Origin: G965247475 sp965247475
Lineage (GTDB): Bacteria > Chloroflexota > UBA11872
Length of the DNA stretch: 64,000 bases
Assembly: GCA_965247475.1 (NCBI GenBank)
Contig: OZ252016.1
Location: 2,108,001-2,172,000 of the forward strand
Direction of reading: 5' to 3'
Shown: positions 52,307 through 60,124 of the stretch, in pieces
Numbering within the stretch: the first letter of the stretch is position 1
Layout of the letters: each line of letters begins with the position of its first letter
Position numbers and translations under genes: made by a program
The notes under the pieces: generated by a model
Told to the model about the DNA's origin: nothing
Database searches by the model: none
The model's input: the letters and a program-made list of their open reading frames with translations, nothing else

Positions 52307-53323
52307 TCATTCGCGTGTCTTCGGCAACCAGTCCATCATGCCACGCAGTTCGCGGCCGACAACCTCAATCGGGTGGTTGAGGTCCTTGTTGTGAAGCGCC
52401 GTGTAGACTGGCCGCCCGGCCTGGTTCTCGAGCACCCACTCGCGCGCGAACCGTCCTTCCTGAATCTCGGCCAGAATCTCCTTCATCGCCAGGCGGGACT
52501 GCTCGTTGATCACGCGCGGGCCGGAGACCAGGTCGCCGTATTCGGCCGTGTCGCTGATCGAGTGGCGCATGTAGCTGATGCCGCCCTGGTAGATCAGGTC
52601 GACGATCAGCTTGAGCTCGTGCAGGCACTCGAAGTAGGCGAGCCGCGGATCGTAGCCAGCCTCGACGAGGGTCTCGAACCCGGCCTTCACGAGGGCGGTC
52701 GCTCCGCCGCAGAGCACCGCTTGCTCGCCAAAGAGGTCGGTCTCGGTCTCGTCCTTGAAGGTGGTCTCGATCAGGCCCGCGCTGGCGCAGCCAACGGCCT
52801 TGGCGTACGAGAGCGCGGTCTCGCGCGCGCGCCCGCTGGCGTCCTGGTGGATGGCGAACAGCGCCGGCGTGCCCACGCCCTCGGTGAAGAGGTCGCGCAT
52901 CACGTGGCCGGGACCCTTGGGCGCGACCATCGCGACATCGACCTCCGGCCCGGGGTTGATCTGCCCGAAGTGAATGTTGAAGCCGTGGGCGAACATGACC
53001 GCCTGGCCGGGCTTCAGATTGGGCTCGATCTCGGTGCGATAGGCCTCCGGCTGCATGGGGTCGGGGAGCGCCAGCATGACGACGTCGGAGGCAGCGACCG
53101 CCTCCGGCGTGTCCAGCACGAGCAGGTCGGAACCCTCGGCGCGGGCGCGGGATGAGCTGCCCGGCCGCAGGCCGACGACTACATCCACCTGCGAGTCGCG
53201 GAGATTCAGCGCGTGTGCATGGCCCTGGCTTCCGTACCCAAGCACGGCGACCTTCTTGCCCGCCAGCTCGTCGGCCTTGACATCCTTCTCGTACAGAACC
53301 TGGTTATCCACGGGAGCTTCCAT
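52307..53323 (-). CDS. ilvC: ketol-acid reductoisomerase
   Basis: A 338-residue class I KARI: KKVAVLGYGSQGHAHALNLR (NADPH site), VVVGLRPGSSSRARAEG (phosphate-binding loop), VAMVAPKGPGHVMRDLF and the C-terminal knotted domain (DLFGEQAVLCGGATALVKAG, YFECLHELKLIVDLIYQGGI, NHPIEVVGRELRGMM). It rearranges and reduces acetolactate. The RPGSSSR loop suggests NADPH. Its ATG overlaps the ilvN end by 20 bases. Confidence 0.95.
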   Translation of the reverse strand: MEAPVDNQVLYEKDVKADELAGKKVAVLGYGSQGHAHALNLRDSQVDVVVGLRPGSSSRARAEGSDLLVLDTPEAVAASDVVMLALPDPMQPEAYRTEIEPNLKPGQAVMFAHGFNIHFGQINPGPEVDVAMVAPKGPGHVMRDLFTEGVGTPALFAIHQDASGRARETALSYAKAVGCASAGLIETTFKDETETDLFGEQAVLCGGATALVKAGFETLVEAGYDPRLAYFECLHELKLIVDLIYQGGISYMRHSISDTAEYGDLVSGPRVINEQSRLAMKEILAEIQEGRFAREWVLENQAGRPVYTALHNKDLNHPIEVVGRELRGMMDWLPKTRE

Positions 53324-53828
53324 TTCGCGAGAGCACCGGGTCGCGGGACAGCGCGATCACACCGGTGCGCGAGACTTCCTTGATTCCATACTCGTCGATG
53401 ACGTCAAGAAACCGGTCGATGTTGTCGGGCGTCCCGGTCATACGGATGATCATCGACTCCTTGCCGACATCCATCACTTCGCCGCGAAAGATGTTGGTGA
53501 CCTCGGCCAGGGCAGGGCGATCGGCCGCCTTGGCACGCACCTTCACCAGCGCCATCTCACGCTCGACGGCGGGCACCTCACTGAGATTTCGGACCGTCAC
53601 GACCTCGATCAGCTTGTAGAGCTGCTTCTCACACTGCTTGACTTCCTCGGCCGTTCCCTCGACCGCGATGGTCATGCGCGAATAGCCAGGCTCCTCGGAA
53701 TGCCCGACCGCCAGGCTGGCGATGTTGAACGAGCGCCGACGAAACAGACTCGCCACGCGCGTGAGGACGCCCGGATGGTCGGCGACCAGGGCGACGAGGG
53801 TTTGGGTCTGGGAGCCGCCGTCGCTCAT
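53304..53828 (-). CDS. ilvN: acetolactate synthase regulatory subunit
   Basis: A 174-residue protein with an N-terminal ACT domain (LVALVADHPGVLTRVASLFR, RRSFNIASLAVGHSEEPGYS, RMTIAV) and the IlvN C-terminal domain (EMALVKVRAKAADRPALAEV, FRGEVMDVGKESMIIRMTGT, DNIDRFLDVIDEYGIKEVSR, TGVIALSR). It confers valine feedback on the catalytic subunit. Its ATG overlaps the ilvB stop (ATGA), so translation is coupled. Confidence 0.95.
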   Translation of the reverse strand: MSDGGSQTQTLVALVADHPGVLTRVASLFRRRSFNIASLAVGHSEEPGYSRMTIAVEGTAEEVKQCEKQLYKLIEVVTVRNLSEVPAVEREMALVKVRAKAADRPALAEVTNIFRGEVMDVGKESMIIRMTGTPDNIDRFLDVIDEYGIKEVSRTGVIALSRDPVLSRNGSSRG

Positions 53829-55555
53829 CGGGGGTCCTCGATCACGCTGCGCACGCCGGTGCCGGGCGTGATCATCGGATACACGTTCTCAACCTGGTCG
53901 ACGTGCAGATCGAGCACCACCGGCCCGTCGTAGGCGTGGGCTTCGGCGATCGCCTCCAGCATCTCGTCACGGGTGTGGGCGGCGATCCCGCGCAGTCCAA
54001 AGGCCTCGGCGACCTTCGCGAAATCCGGGTTGTCCAGGACCGCTCCCATGTAGCGGCCCTCGTAGTAGAACTGCTGCCACTGCCGGATCATGCCGAGATG
54101 CGCGTTGTTGAGCACCGCGACTTTGACCGGGATCTTCTCGGCCGCCAGCGTGTTGAACTCCTGGATGTTGATCAGCAGGCCGCCATCGCCCGTGACGCAC
54201 CACACCGGCTGTGATGGATCGGCCAGCTTCACGCCCATCGCGGCCGGCAGCGCGTAGCCCATGGGTCCCAGGCCGCCGGCGCTGAAGAACATGCGTGGGC
54301 GCTCGTACCAGAAGTGTTGGGCCGCCCACATCTGGTTCTGACCGACGTCCGCCACGACGCGCGTCTCGCCGCCCGAGGTGTCGTAGATCGCGCGCACCAC
54401 CTCCTGCGGCATGACCGAGTCGGACTCGTCGTGGATCTTGAGCGACTGATGCTCGCTCCGCCAGGTGTCGAGCCGCTCGATCCACGGCTTGCGCTCGCGG
54501 CGCTCGATCAACGGGTTCAGCAGCTGCAAGGTGCGCTTGAGGTCGCCCACGATCGGGACGGCGGTGTCGAGCACCTTGCCGATCTCGGCGGGATCGACAT
54601 CGATGTGGACGACCTTTGCGTCAGGGCCGAACTCGTCGACCTTGCCGACAGCCCGGTCGTCGAACCGAACGCCAAGCCCGATGATGCAGTCGGTCTCGCC
54701 CATCGCGAAGTTGGCGTAGGCGAGGCCGTGCATGCCGAGCATTCCGTAGGACAGTGGGTGGGTCTCGGGAAACGCGCCGACGCCGTGCAGCGTGGTCACG
54801 ACCGGGATGTTGCCGTTCACCGCCAGCTCGGAGAGCTCGGGCGCCGCGCCCGAGATATCCACGCCGTGACCAGCCATGATCATGGGTCGCTCGGAGGCAT
54901 TGATCACCTCCGCGGCGCGGCGAACCATACGCATGTTGCCGGCCTTGGTCGGACGATAGCCGCGCAGGTGGATCGTGTCGGGAAATGGCTCGTCGGTCTC
55001 TTCCAGAAACACGTCCTTCGGGACGTCCACGACCACCGGGCCCGGGCGACCGGTCTTGGCCAGATGGAACGCCTCCTTCATCACGCGTGGAAGCTCGTCG
55101 GCGTGCATCACCAGGTAGTTGTGCTTGGTGATCGGGATGCTGATCCCGGTGATGTCGGTTTCCTGGAAAGCGTCGGACCCGACGGCCGGACGCGACACCT
55201 GGCCGGTGATGTACACGACCCCGACGGAGTCCATCATGTCGTTCGCCATCGAGGTGACCATATTGGTGGCGCCGGGACCCGAGGTGCTGGTCGCCACGCC
55301 CACGCGACCGCTGGCCCGTGCGTAGCCGCTGGCCGCGAACCCCGCGGCCTGCTCGTGGCGGATCAGCACGTGGCGAATGCGGTCCTGATAGCGGTAGAGC
55401 GCGTCGTAGAACGGCAGCGAGGCGCCGCCGGGCATGCCGAAGATGACGTCGATGCCCTCGTCGACGATCGCATCGCAGATGACGTCGCCGCCGGTTCGAA
55501 CCACGCGCTCGCGTCCGTTTGAATTCACTTTTCCGTTGCTGCCGTCGTTGCTCAT
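53825..55555 (-). CDS. ilvB: acetolactate synthase catalytic subunit
   Basis: A 576-residue ThDP enzyme: GMPGGASLPFYDALYRYQDR, HVLIRHEQAAGFAASGYARA (ThDP-activating Glu), VGVATSTSGPGATNMVTSMA, GRPGPVVVDVPKDV, VWCVTGDGGLLINIQEFNTL (GDG...N Mg-ThDP site) and VAVLNNAHLGMIRQWQQFYY. It makes acetolactate or acetohydroxybutyrate. Its ATG overlaps the stop of a 46-codon frame upstream, and the whole operon lies behind a T-box leader. Confidence 0.96.
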   Translation of the reverse strand: MSNDGSNGKVNSNGRERVVRTGGDVICDAIVDEGIDVIFGMPGGASLPFYDALYRYQDRIRHVLIRHEQAAGFAASGYARASGRVGVATSTSGPGATNMVTSMANDMMDSVGVVYITGQVSRPAVGSDAFQETDITGISIPITKHNYLVMHADELPRVMKEAFHLAKTGRPGPVVVDVPKDVFLEETDEPFPDTIHLRGYRPTKAGNMRMVRRAAEVINASERPMIMAGHGVDISGAAPELSELAVNGNIPVVTTLHGVGAFPETHPLSYGMLGMHGLAYANFAMGETDCIIGLGVRFDDRAVGKVDEFGPDAKVVHIDVDPAEIGKVLDTAVPIVGDLKRTLQLLNPLIERRERKPWIERLDTWRSEHQSLKIHDESDSVMPQEVVRAIYDTSGGETRVVADVGQNQMWAAQHFWYERPRMFFSAGGLGPMGYALPAAMGVKLADPSQPVWCVTGDGGLLINIQEFNTLAAEKIPVKVAVLNNAHLGMIRQWQQFYYEGRYMGAVLDNPDFAKVAEAFGLRGIAAHTRDEMLEAIAEAHAYDGPVVLDLHVDQVENVYPMITPGTGVRSVIEDPR

Positions 55556-55692
55556 CGCCGATCTGCTCCTGGGGTGGTGTGGTCGAAGACGATGCCGGTC
55601 TCGCGGTACGAGCGGGGGAGTGCGCCGGTGCGGCGGTCCCCCGCGGGAACCGCGACCGCCAACTCGACGACGAGACGTTCGCTTGCCGTCAT
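55552..55692 (-). CDS. 46-codon small ORF, translationally coupled to ilvB
   Basis: From ATG 55692, preceded by GAGGGAAG, a 46-residue frame reads MTASERLVVELAVAVPAGDR and then PRSYRETGIVFDHTTPGADRR (with RTGAL between). Its TGA (55554-55552) overlaps the ilvB ATG (55555-55553) as ATGA. The first half is Val/Leu-rich. It starts after the T-box terminator, so it would be translated only on read-through. I recognise no family. It may simply be a coupling leader for ilvB, or a small functional protein. Confidence 0.55.
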   Translation of the reverse strand: MTASERLVVELAVAVPAGDRRTGALPRSYRETGIVFDHTTPGADRR

Positions 55693-55735
55693 CTTCGCTT
55701 CCCTCGCCCCTTCATGCGGTCCCAACTCGGGAGAC

Positions 55736-55763
55736 AAAAAGGCCCGTCCTCCCAGGGACGGGC
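55736..55763 (-). terminator. T-box terminator hairpin
   Basis: On the minus strand GCCCGTCC-(7)-GGACGGGC is followed by CCTTTTT and a short tail. It lies just downstream of the T-box bulge sequence, whose antiterminator it competes with, so it is the off-state terminator of the leader. Confidence 0.88.
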
Positions 55764-55985
55764 AATTCCCGCGGTACCACCCCGCTTGCCCGGCGCCACG
55801 CACCGGACCACTCGACACCGATAACGGCGGCGTCCGGACCGGCCTACTGGTGATTCGACCGGTCGGCTCGGGGGCGACGTTCGGTTCTCATGACCCGCCG
55901 GCTCGCACCGAACCCGGCTCGCTTGGGGTCGGAGGAGAACCTACTCCTCCCCGTCATCGCCTGTAGTGCTCGTAATCTCAACCGC
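55736..55985 (-). promoter_or_regulatory. T-box riboswitch leader of the ilv-leu operon, predicted GUC (Val) specifier
   Basis: The minus strand carries the T-box bulge sequence GGGTGGTACCGCG at 55783-55771, the diagnostic antiterminator element that pairs with the tRNA acceptor end. Upstream is a Stem I with GACGGGGAGGAGTAGG (loop E type AGTA), distal-loop pieces AGCGAGCCGGG and GGTGCGAGCCGG (about 55924-55897), and GAAC-GTC-GCCCCCGAGC, where the position after GAAC is the usual specifier: GUC, valine (55878-55876). It ends in a terminator (55763-55736). Uncharged tRNA would stabilise the antiterminator and allow transcription. The 5' limit is approximate. Confidence 0.88.
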
Positions 55986-56080
55986 GATCCGTCCGCCCTC
56001 GAGTGTCAGAACACCCAGGGGCGTTGGGTCCGCGACGGTGCAACGTTATCAGCCGCCCATCGGCGATACAAGAGCGGCTG

Positions 56081-56138
56081 GTGGGTGAGTCCGACCCAAG
56101 CGGGGCGCCCAATGGCTGGGGGTTCGCGGTCCAGCCAC
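56081..56138. repeat. dispersed repeat copy A (downstream of the propeller gene)
   Basis: GTGGGTGAGTCCGACCCAAG followed by CGGGGCGCCCAATGGCTGGG and GGTTCGCGGTCCAGCC. It aligns, with one gap and roughly three quarters identity by eye, to copy B at 58222-58280 in the same orientation. The two copies flank the gene at 56307-58175. The region 55986-56306 otherwise holds no gene. Confidence 0.6.
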
Positions 56139-56306
56139 GCGCGCGTGGACGAACTCCAGGCAGTCGCTGGCCTCCGGCGGCGTGACGGGACGGGACGGCT
56201 CGGGCGCCGACAAGCAGAGCGTAACCCTTGCGAGCTTCGACGCCTGCGCGCCGCTGAGGCGCTAACGGCGCACGAGCGCCGCAAGCAGACTGCGCCGGGC
56301 CGAGCG

Positions 56307-58175
56307 TCAGCCGGTTGGACCGACCGGCTGCGGGTAGGTGAACCAGTCGTCGCCGCCGGTCCTGGTGAAGGCGATCCGAACGTCGCCCACCGCCAATACC
56401 CAGCGGTCGTTGTTGTAGTCGTTGCTGAACGCGATGCCGCTCACATCCTTGATCGCGAGGTTCACGCTGATTCGCGACCATGTGCCGGGTCCACCAATGT
56501 CTCGCACCGTGTCGAGCCGGTTGCTCCCCCGAGTTCGGTAGACCCCGTGATTCTCAGTGCCGGCGAAGATGGTGCCGTCCCGTCCGATGTTGGGGGATAC
56601 CGCCAGCACGTTGATCCGGCCCGGTTGGTCGCGGGGTTCGTCTTTGGGGTTGGCTAGAACCTGTGTATACGACTTGCCCTGGTCGGTCGACCGATAGATG
56701 CCATGGCTCTCGGACCCGAGCCAAATATGCTGTTCGCTGCGCCACGCGGGGTGGATGGCCACAGCGGAGATCCTGAATCCCGAAGGCAAGGCTTTGCCGC
56801 GCGTGAGCGAGTTGAAGCCGGCGCCGCGGTTGGAACTCGCGTACAGGGTCGTGGGCGTCCACACGAATAGGTGGATCCCATCTCCGCGTCCCAGCGCGGC
56901 CGCCATGCCGAGGTAGGTGACCGACCGCGGCAGGCCTTGGTCGGGCTGCGGGACCGCGCTCCAGCTGACGCCGCTGTCGTTCGATTGCCAGAGACCGGCA
57001 GCGTCCAGGACCGCATAGACGGTGTCGTCCTGCTGGAAGCGCGGCGACATGACGAGGCCGCCCACGCGCCCCGCGGGGAGGCCCGCGACCGGCGCCCAGC
57101 TGACGCCACGGTCGACGGAGCGAGCGATGCCATCGTTGGTCGCCGCCAGCACGAGGCCGTCCTGGTGGATCAAGGGCGACGGCGCCAGCGCGTTGATAGC
57201 CAGATTGGGAAGGCCCTGATTGACTGGCGTGAAACTCGCGCCTCCGTTGGTCGATCTGAGGACGCCGCCGGTGGCCGTGCCGATCCAGACGAAATTGTCG
57301 ATCGCCAGGAGTGGCGCCACGACCTGTCGCACGCTGCCGATGGGCGCCACTGTAGGCGGGGTGGGCGCCGGGGGCGGGGTTGGAGTAGGGCCGGGAGTGG
57401 TGATCGGCGGCGGCGTGACGACGACCGTGACCACGGCGTCGCCCACGGCGTGCGGAACTGTGGCCGCCTGCGGGATCAGACCCGCGTCCTTGTAGTGATC
57501 ACCGCCATTGGCGGTCACCACCTGGCCGGGCGAGGCGAAGTCGGTCTCGATCATCCACTGCTGCAACACCGCTCGCTGGGCCCGCAGCACACGGACTCCG
57601 CCGAAGTCCTGATAGGCGACGGGCAGGCCGTAGTCGTCCAGCCAGTCGGGGTTGCCGTACCAGGCCGCCTTGATGGCCTCGTTCTCGTCAAGCAGGGCCA
57701 AGTGGTTCGCCGTGACGACGCCGAAAGGCTGCCCATCGTCTTCCGGGAAGGCGCGCGGCTTGGGGATGAGGCGCTGAGCGAGCAACGCGTCGTCCAGACC
57801 AGCCCGGCTCAGCTTGTCATATATGTTCAGCCGAAAGAGGCCTCGCCCGGGCTGCCACTGGAAGATCGTCTTCTGGAACGCCTGGAGCGTGAAGGGGCCG
57901 TCCCGCCAGCGGCGCGACACCGGGTATCCAAGCTGTCCGACACCGCCGCCGCTCTCAAATTCGGTCCAGAACGGGATTTCGTCGGCGTCGGTCACGGAGA
58001 AGCCCAGGCCGTCCCCAGGGCCGGCCTGACTGAAGACCCAGCCGCCCTCAACGGGCTCGTCAGGTGCTTGCGCGGAAACGGATAGCGCCGCAAGCGCGCC
58101 CAAGGTGAGAAGCAGCGCCGCAAGCGCGGTCAAACGTCGCATGGTTTTAAGCGCCGACCTAGTAAGTGCATGCAT
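56307..58175 (-). CDS. secreted BNR/sialidase-type beta-propeller protein
   Basis: A 622-residue protein. It has a signal peptide (LTALAALLLTLGALAALSVS, then AQA). Residues 35-230 are an N-terminal domain (GGGVGQLGYPVSRRWRDGPF, TLQAFQKTIFQWQPG) like secreted surface proteins of unknown role. A Pro/Thr linker follows at about 260-285 (TTPGPTPTPPPAPTPPT). The C-terminal part is a WD40/BNR propeller with repeated G-x-[LI]-RSTNGGASF and IARSVDRGVSWAPV, GLWQSNDSGVSWSAVP, GIYRSTDQGKSYTQVL. No catalytic sialidase residues are obvious, so binding is more likely than hydrolysis. ATG 58175 with GGAGAG is preferred over 58142. Confidence 0.78.
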   Translation of the reverse strand: MHALTRSALKTMRRLTALAALLLTLGALAALSVSAQAPDEPVEGGWVFSQAGPGDGLGFSVTDADEIPFWTEFESGGGVGQLGYPVSRRWRDGPFTLQAFQKTIFQWQPGRGLFRLNIYDKLSRAGLDDALLAQRLIPKPRAFPEDDGQPFGVVTANHLALLDENEAIKAAWYGNPDWLDDYGLPVAYQDFGGVRVLRAQRAVLQQWMIETDFASPGQVVTANGGDHYKDAGLIPQAATVPHAVGDAVVTVVVTPPPITTPGPTPTPPPAPTPPTVAPIGSVRQVVAPLLAIDNFVWIGTATGGVLRSTNGGASFTPVNQGLPNLAINALAPSPLIHQDGLVLAATNDGIARSVDRGVSWAPVAGLPAGRVGGLVMSPRFQQDDTVYAVLDAAGLWQSNDSGVSWSAVPQPDQGLPRSVTYLGMAAALGRGDGIHLFVWTPTTLYASSNRGAGFNSLTRGKALPSGFRISAVAIHPAWRSEQHIWLGSESHGIYRSTDQGKSYTQVLANPKDEPRDQPGRINVLAVSPNIGRDGTIFAGTENHGVYRTRGSNRLDTVRDIGGPGTWSRISVNLAIKDVSGIAFSNDYNNDRWVLAVGDVRIAFTRTGGDDWFTYPQPVGPTG

Positions 58176-58221
58176 TCTTGCAAGCTCTCCGGCCGTCTTC
58201 AACCCCGGAGCTGTGCCGGAA

Positions 58222-58280
58222 GTGGGTCGCTTTGATCCAGGCTGGGGCACCCAGTGGCTGGTGGTTCGTGGTCCAACCAG
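58222..58280. repeat. dispersed repeat copy B (upstream of the propeller gene)
   Basis: GTGGGTCGCTTTGATCCAGG followed by CTGGGGCACCCAGTGGCTGG and TGGTTCGTGGTCCAACC. It is a relative of copy A at 56081-56138. Its first bases (AGTGGGTCGCTTTGATCC) also match the left arm of the inverted-repeat element at 59312-59450. Confidence 0.6.
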
Positions 58281-58324
58281 GCACCTGTCGACCACCTGCG
58301 AGCGGTCGACCCCTGGCCCCCCTT

Positions 58325-58560
58325 AGATTCACAAACGAAGTGCAACACCTCATGACGGTCGTGTCATGGGGCGCCGATACACCCAGCTGACCATTGACGA
58401 GCGCTGGGAGATTGCCTGCCTACGCGCCGCGGGCCGCTCGATCCGGCAAATTGCTGCAACTCTGGATCGCCAGCCGTCGACCATTGCCCGCGAGCTGACC
58501 CGCAACCGGTCACGAGGGCCATGGCTTCCGGGTCGCTCCTCGTCGGGCTGGAGTGACCAG
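58325..58560 (+). mobile_element. IS30-family left-end remnant
   Basis: From 58325 the DNA resembles an IS30 left end (TAGATTCACAAACGAAGTGC...). The frame from ATG 58366 encodes the IS30 transposase N-terminal HTH: MGRRYTQLTIDERWEIACLR, AAGRSIRQIAATLDRQPSTI, ARELTRNRSRG. After about 58515 the similarity ends: no DDE domain follows. The frame continues by chance into the next gene (58660). It is a dead fragment. Confidence 0.75.
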
Positions 58561-58659
58561 ACATCTCCAGTCATTGGAAGAGACCGTTCTGCCGTTAGAC
58601 CGAGGCGCTACCTGAGCGTTCGGATACACGGCAGCGGCACGGTCTCGCATAATGCGCCG

Positions 58660-59313
58660 ATGCCGCACGACCCGAATGCCATCGCCGGGACCGGCGCGTA
58701 CGTCGTCTGGGACGTGGAGACGCAGCGCCTGAGCTACGAGGTCCGCGGCGGCTGGCGCAACATCAAGGACTTCGGTCTCGCGGTGGCGGTGACGATCGAC
58801 GACCGCGGCGTCCAGCAGAGCTGGGAAGAGGGCGACGCGGCCTCGTTGATCGAGTACCTATCCCAGTTCCCGAAAGTCGTGGGCTTCAACTCCCGGCGGT
58901 TCGATCTCCAGGTGCTCGGTGCGTACGGGACCGTCGAGCATCTGCACGAGCCCACGCTCGACCTGCTCGAATCGCTCCAATCGGTGACCGGGCGGCGCAA
59001 GGGGATGAGCCTGCAGAACATCGCGGTCGCGATGTTCGGTGAGAGCAAGACGTTGGCGGACGGCACCGAGGCGGTGCGCCTGTGGCGCAGCGGGCGTCCG
59101 GAAGACCGCGCGCGGGTGATCGAATACTGCGCCCACGATGTCCAGCTGACCCGGCGCATCCTCGAGTTCGGGATGCAATATGGCTACGTGCTGGCCCCGA
59201 TTCCCGACATCCAGCAGGCCGGCGCGACGGTCGCCGCGCAGATTGCGGTCGACTGGGGCGAGGTCGTCGAGCTCCAGCCCGGCCGGCGGTTGGTGGAGCC
59301 GGAGGCGATGTAG
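58660..59313 (+). CDS. DEDDy-type 3'-5' exonuclease-like protein
   Basis: A 217-residue RNase H-fold protein: AYVVWDVETQRLSYEVRGGW (Exo I, D-x-E), FPKVVGFNSRRFDLQVLGAY (Exo II, N...F-D) and ARVIEYCAHDVQLTRRILEF (Exo III, Y-x3-D). This makes a complete DEDDy set. The size and GRRKGMSLQNIAVAMFGESK region match stand-alone predicted 3'-5' exonucleases related to the polymerase B proofreading domain. The frame is open 98 codons upstream, but those come from the IS30 fragment; ATG 58660 is the true start. Its stop lies in the left arm of the repeat at 59312. Confidence 0.8.
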   Translation: MPHDPNAIAGTGAYVVWDVETQRLSYEVRGGWRNIKDFGLAVAVTIDDRGVQQSWEEGDAASLIEYLSQFPKVVGFNSRRFDLQVLGAYGTVEHLHEPTLDLLESLQSVTGRRKGMSLQNIAVAMFGESKTLADGTEAVRLWRSGRPEDRARVIEYCAHDVQLTRRILEFGMQYGYVLAPIPDIQQAGATVAAQIAVDWGEVVELQPGRRLVEPEAM

Positions 59314-59450
59314 TGGGTCACTTTGATCCTGTCCTTCCCGCGCAGGCGGGAATCCATCCCCGGCCCGCCGGCGGACGAATCGGGCACACCGCCCGTCCGC
59401 CCGCTGGCCGCGCGTCACAATACGACGCCCGGATATCGAAATGACCCACT
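59312..59450. repeat. MITE-like element with 16-base inverted ends
   Basis: The left end AGTGGGTCACTTTGAT (59312-59327) and right end (59435-59450, reverse complement AGTGGGTCATTTCGAT) match at 14 of 16 positions around 107 bases of GC-rich sequence including TTCCCGCGCAGGCGGGAA. It has no coding content. It overlaps the exonuclease stop codon and ends 25 bases before the MOSC gene. Confidence 0.65.
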
Positions 59451-59475
59451 GCCTGATTCGGAGTGGTCGAGAACA

Positions 59476-60087
59476 ATGCCGCGCAAGCAGGGAAATCTGA
59501 CGAACACTGCGATGAGTGGCTCAGCGAACGCGGCGCGTCACCTGACCACAGACGAGTTGGAGGCCGGGCTGGACCACATTTGCCAGTCCCCAGAGGACAG
59601 CGGCCCCTTGCGCATGATCGTGCGACGACCCGACATCGATCAGCGTGAGGTCGTGGCGGACGGCACGCTCGACGTTGCGGTCGGCCTGGTTGGCGACAGC
59701 TGGCAGGCTCGCGGAAGCACGAGGACACCCGACGGCGGTCCAAACCCGGCCGCGCAGGTCACCATCATCAACGCCCGTCTGCTCGCGCTGCTGGCGCAGT
59801 CCGAGAAGCGTTGGCCGCTGGCGGGCGATCAGCTCGTGATCGACATCGACATGAGCACGCAGAACTTGCCGCCAGGCGCGCGAGTCGCCATCGGGTCAGC
59901 GGTGATCGAGGTCTCCGAGGAACCGCACACGGGCTGTGCGAAGTTGGCCCAACGGTTCGGCAACGACGCCCTTCGATTCATCAGCACGCCAGCGGGCAGG
60001 CGGATGCGGCTGCGCGGCGTCAACACGCGAGTCGTTCAGTCGGGGTCGATTCGCGTGGGCGACGCGGCAACCAAACTCGGACCGTAG
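59476..60087 (+). CDS. MOSC-domain protein
   Basis: A 203-residue protein with a MOSC beta-barrel: AVGLVGDSWQARGS, GGPNPAAQVTIINARLLALL, PLAGDQLVIDIDMSTQNLPP, GSAVIEVSEEPHTGCAKLAQ (the conserved Cys of sulfur-carrier MOSC proteins) and LRGVNTRVVQSGSIRVGD. MOSC domains move sulfur or bind molybdopterin; stand-alone forms are often uncharacterised. ATG 59476 is the start; the open stretch upstream is part of the repeat element. Confidence 0.88.
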   Translation: MPRKQGNLTNTAMSGSANAARHLTTDELEAGLDHICQSPEDSGPLRMIVRRPDIDQREVVADGTLDVAVGLVGDSWQARGSTRTPDGGPNPAAQVTIINARLLALLAQSEKRWPLAGDQLVIDIDMSTQNLPPGARVAIGSAVIEVSEEPHTGCAKLAQRFGNDALRFISTPAGRRMRLRGVNTRVVQSGSIRVGDAATKLGP

Positions 60088-60124
60088 CCCACCGACCGGA
60101 GGCGAGGGGCTTCTGGGCCCGCGC

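Noticed and set aside
58366..58659. The IS30-type HTH as an integral N-terminal domain of the exonuclease
   Set aside because: Similarity to IS30 includes the non-coding left end, ends abruptly, and the exonuclease motif set is complete from the internal ATG at 58660.
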